6,131 bases of DNA, from NCBI GenBank assembly GCA_003694965.1, contig RFJG01000055.1:1-6131 (forward strand). Direction: 5' to 3'. Shown in pieces: positions 5,817 through 6,131 of this stretch. The position numbers and the translations under genes were made by a program. Source of the stretch: Methanobacteriota archaeon. GTDB taxonomy: Archaea; Micrarchaeota; Micrarchaeia; Anstonellales; J096. The notes under the pieces are model-generated. The model made no database searches. It worked only from the letters and a program-made list of their open reading frames with translations, and was not told the origin of the DNA. Every line of letters begins with the position of its first letter. The stretch's first letter is position 1.

Positions 5817-5919
5817 GCAGGGGTCGCCAAGTCTGGTCAAAGGCGCCGGACTCAAGGTTAATCTCATATGAGAGATCCGGTCCATAGTTGGTTCGTGGGT
5901 TCAAATCCCACCCCCTGCA
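5817..5919 (+). tRNA. tRNA-Leu(CAA) with an 18-base intron
   Basis: The acceptor stem pairs GCAGGGG with CCCCTGC and has discriminator A. The D-arm is GCC/GGC with GG at 5835-5836, and the anticodon stem is CCGGA/TCCGG. A 14-base variable region has a short CCA/TGG stem, as expected of a class II tRNA, and the T-arm is GTGGG/CCCAC around TTCAAAT. The spliced loop is CTCAAGA with anticodon CAA (5853-5855), reading UUG. The intron (5857-5874) sits between positions 37 and 38. A bulge-helix-bulge core forms by pairing loop CTCA with intron TGAG, with bulges AG^G and AG^A at the cuts. CCA is not encoded. The T-arm and 3' end recur as fragments downstream. Confidence 0.97.
5857..5874 (+). other. 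Intron of tRNA-Leu
   Basis: This 18-base intron at the canonical 37/38 site contains most of the perfect 12-base palindrome TCTCATATGAGA (5862-5873). Its TGAG (5869-5872) can pair either with CTCA in the exon anticodon loop (5851-5854), as splicing needs, or with the same CTCA repeated inside the intron (5863-5866). The outer helix beyond the 5' bulge is weak, so the splicing motif may be a relaxed form. Confidence 0.88.
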
Positions 5920-5920
5920 T
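5902..5920 (+). repeat. Direct repeat, copy 1: 3' end of tRNA-Leu
   Basis: CAAATCCCACCCCCTGCAT covers half the T-loop, the T-stem 3' strand, the acceptor 3' strand, the discriminator and one flanking base. The same 19 bases recur exactly at 6006-6024. The copy spacing is 104 bases. Duplication of a tRNA 3' end is the usual footprint of integration at a tRNA gene. Confidence 0.9.
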
Positions 5921-5948
5921 GCATCTAAATTTATTAGCATCTTATAGC

Positions 5949-5960
5949 GATTTGAACCCA
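5949..5960 (-). repeat. Inverted 12-base copy of the tRNA-Leu T-arm
   Basis: GATTTGAACCCA is the exact reverse complement of TGGGTTCAAATC in the tRNA-Leu T-arm (5896-5907). In a read-through transcript it could pair with the T-arm. The bases around it do not fold into a minus-strand tRNA: the five bases on either side of the would-be T-loop do not pair. Confidence 0.85.
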
Positions 5961-5976
5961 TTGGGTCGCTGGAAGG

Positions 5977-6001
5977 TGTGGAACCCGCTGGAGGTTCCAC
6001 A
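5977..6001 (+). repeat. 9-bp perfect hairpin with a 7-base loop
   Basis: TGTGGAACC (5977-5985) and GGTTCCACA (5993-6001) pair perfectly around the loop CGCTGGA. The same heptamer CGCTGGA occurs directly upstream at 5967-5973, and GAACCC occurs at 5954-5959 and 5981-5986. The hairpin therefore looks like part of an imperfect tandem duplication. Loop size resembles an anticodon arm, but the loop lacks the invariant U33. Confidence 0.8.
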
Positions 6002-6005
6002 GGTA

Positions 6006-6024
6006 CAAATCCCACCCCCTGCAT
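6006..6024 (+). repeat. Direct repeat, copy 2: orphan tRNA-Leu 3' end
   Basis: This is identical over 19 bases to the tRNA-Leu 3' end at 5902-5920. It is not preceded by a pairing T-stem or acceptor strand, so it cannot be part of a working tRNA. The match stops just where the palindrome row begins at 6025. Confidence 0.9.
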
Positions 6025-6043
6025 CCGCCTTTAAAAAAGGCGG
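6025..6043. repeat. Palindrome 1 of the terminal hairpin row
   Basis: CCGCCTTT (6025-6032) and AAAGGCGG (6036-6043) form a perfect 8-bp stem with loop AAA. It directly abuts the orphan tRNA 3' end and is one base from the next palindrome. It lacks a following T-run. Confidence 0.85.
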
Positions 6044-6044
6044 G

Positions 6045-6065
6045 CAAACTTTTACTAAAAGTTTG
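6045..6065. repeat. Palindrome 2 of the terminal hairpin row
   Basis: CAAACTTTT (6045-6053) and AAAAGTTTG (6057-6065) form a perfect 9-bp stem with loop ACT. Its centre TTTTACTAAAA is the reverse complement of the centre of palindrome 3, so the two look like related units in opposite orientation. TTTGATCAAA at 6062-6071 is a further overlapping palindrome. Confidence 0.85.
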
Positions 6066-6075
6066 ATCAAAATCA

Positions 6076-6092
6076 GCTTTTTAGTAAAAAGC
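6076..6092. repeat. Palindrome 3 of the terminal hairpin row
   Basis: GCTTTTT (6076-6082) and AAAAAGC (6086-6092) form a perfect 7-bp stem with loop AGT, the complement of the loop in palindrome 2. Ten bases separate it from palindrome 2. Confidence 0.85.
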
Positions 6093-6113
6093 GGAACCAA
6101 AAACTCTCTCATA

Positions 6114-6130
6114 CGGAAACTACGTTTCCG
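6114..6130. repeat. Palindrome 4 of the terminal hairpin row
   Basis: CGGAAAC (6114-6120) and GTTTCCG (6124-6130) form a perfect 7-bp stem with loop TAC. It is 21 bases after palindrome 3 and ends one base before the window edge, so the row may continue outside. Confidence 0.85.
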
Positions 6131-6131
6131 A

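Larger units (their letters stand above)
5963..6024 (+). pseudogene. Possible degraded tRNA-Leu fragment
   Basis: The segment begins with GGGTCGC (5963-5969), identical to bases 5821-5827 spanning the acceptor and D-stem of tRNA-Leu, and ends with the exact 19-base tRNA-Leu 3' end (6006-6024). The two ends are in the same order and orientation as in the tRNA, but only 62 bases apart. The middle does not match tRNA-Leu, there is no GCAGGGG acceptor strand, and the T-stem does not pair. It may be a decayed partial duplication or an attachment-site scar; the 7-base match could be chance. Confidence 0.45.
5920..6131. other. Gene-free structured tail with tRNA fragments and palindromes
   Basis: No credible protein gene or intact RNA gene was found in these 212 bases. 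The left half (to 6024) consists of pieces related to the neighbouring tRNA-Leu plus a 9-bp hairpin. The right half (6025-6130) is a row of four perfect hairpins. Open frames here on the minus strand are antisense to tRNA sequence and are not believed. The DNA content suggests insertion, deletion or recombination next to the tRNA. Confidence 0.75.

Noticed and set aside
5977..6003. H/ACA guide RNA, because a hairpin ends in ACA
   Set aside because: The stem is unbroken, with no pseudouridylation pocket or kink-turn, and ACA is part of the stem itself.
5925..6005. A second, minus-strand tRNA suggested by GATTTGAACCCA
   Set aside because: The bases flanking the T-loop do not pair and no acceptor stem can be formed, so at most it is a fragment.
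5806..6024. Minus-strand open frame of 72 codons over tRNA-Leu and the tail
   Set aside because: It is antisense to a well-folded tRNA. Its GWDLNPRT-like text is the usual spurious translation of tRNA T-arm and acceptor sequence, and it has no start signals.
5990..6024. 3' half of a split tRNA
   Set aside because: The T-stem in this copy does not pair, so it could not join into a functional tRNA even with a separate 5' half.
6025..6130. CRISPR array
   Set aside because: The palindromes differ in sequence and spacing and there is no constant repeat alternating with spacers.

Overview
The window comes from an archaeon. Evidence is a eukaryote-type 50S protein L10e, a full-length EF-2 with the diphthamide-site motif, two tRNA genes with short introns at the archaeal 37/38 position and no encoded CCA, and TATA boxes about 27 bases upstream of several gene starts. 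Arginine codons are mostly AGG/AGA. A cysteine-rich helical lipoprotein and tight gene packing lean towards a DPANN-type lineage, but that placement is inference.

Layout from left to right. A minus-strand lipoprotein gene (50-541) diverges from a plus-strand pair formed by L10e (634-1164) and a winged-helix/coiled-coil protein of unknown role (1157-2617), which overlap by 8 bases. An intron-containing tRNA-Tyr(GTA) lies on the minus strand (2625-2719), only 7 bases past the coiled-coil gene and converging on it. Next come an unrecognised 237-aa protein with a GYP..AxxxF motif (2813-3526) and EF-2 (3578-5776), both plus strand. EF-2's probable TATA box covers the stop codon of the preceding gene. 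A T-rich terminator follows, then an intron-containing tRNA-Leu(CAA) (5817-5919).

The last 212 bases contain no credible gene but are the most structured part of the window. They hold a 19-base exact direct copy of the tRNA-Leu 3' end, a 12-base exact inverted copy of its T-arm, a 9-bp hairpin whose loop heptamer also occurs just upstream, and then four perfect hairpins in about 105 bases, each with a 3-base loop. This looks like tRNA-derived debris or an attachment-site scar followed by palindromic repeats.

The common theme is translation: L10e helps form the tRNA-binding region of the large subunit, EF-2 drives translocation, and two tRNAs lie between and beside them. The coiled-coil protein shares the L10e message and the 237-aa protein precedes EF-2, so a link to ribosome function or its control is possible for both but not shown. 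Start signals are mixed: L10e and the coiled-coil gene have strong Shine-Dalgarno sites, EF-2 a weak one, and the lipoprotein and 237-aa genes appear to be leaderless.
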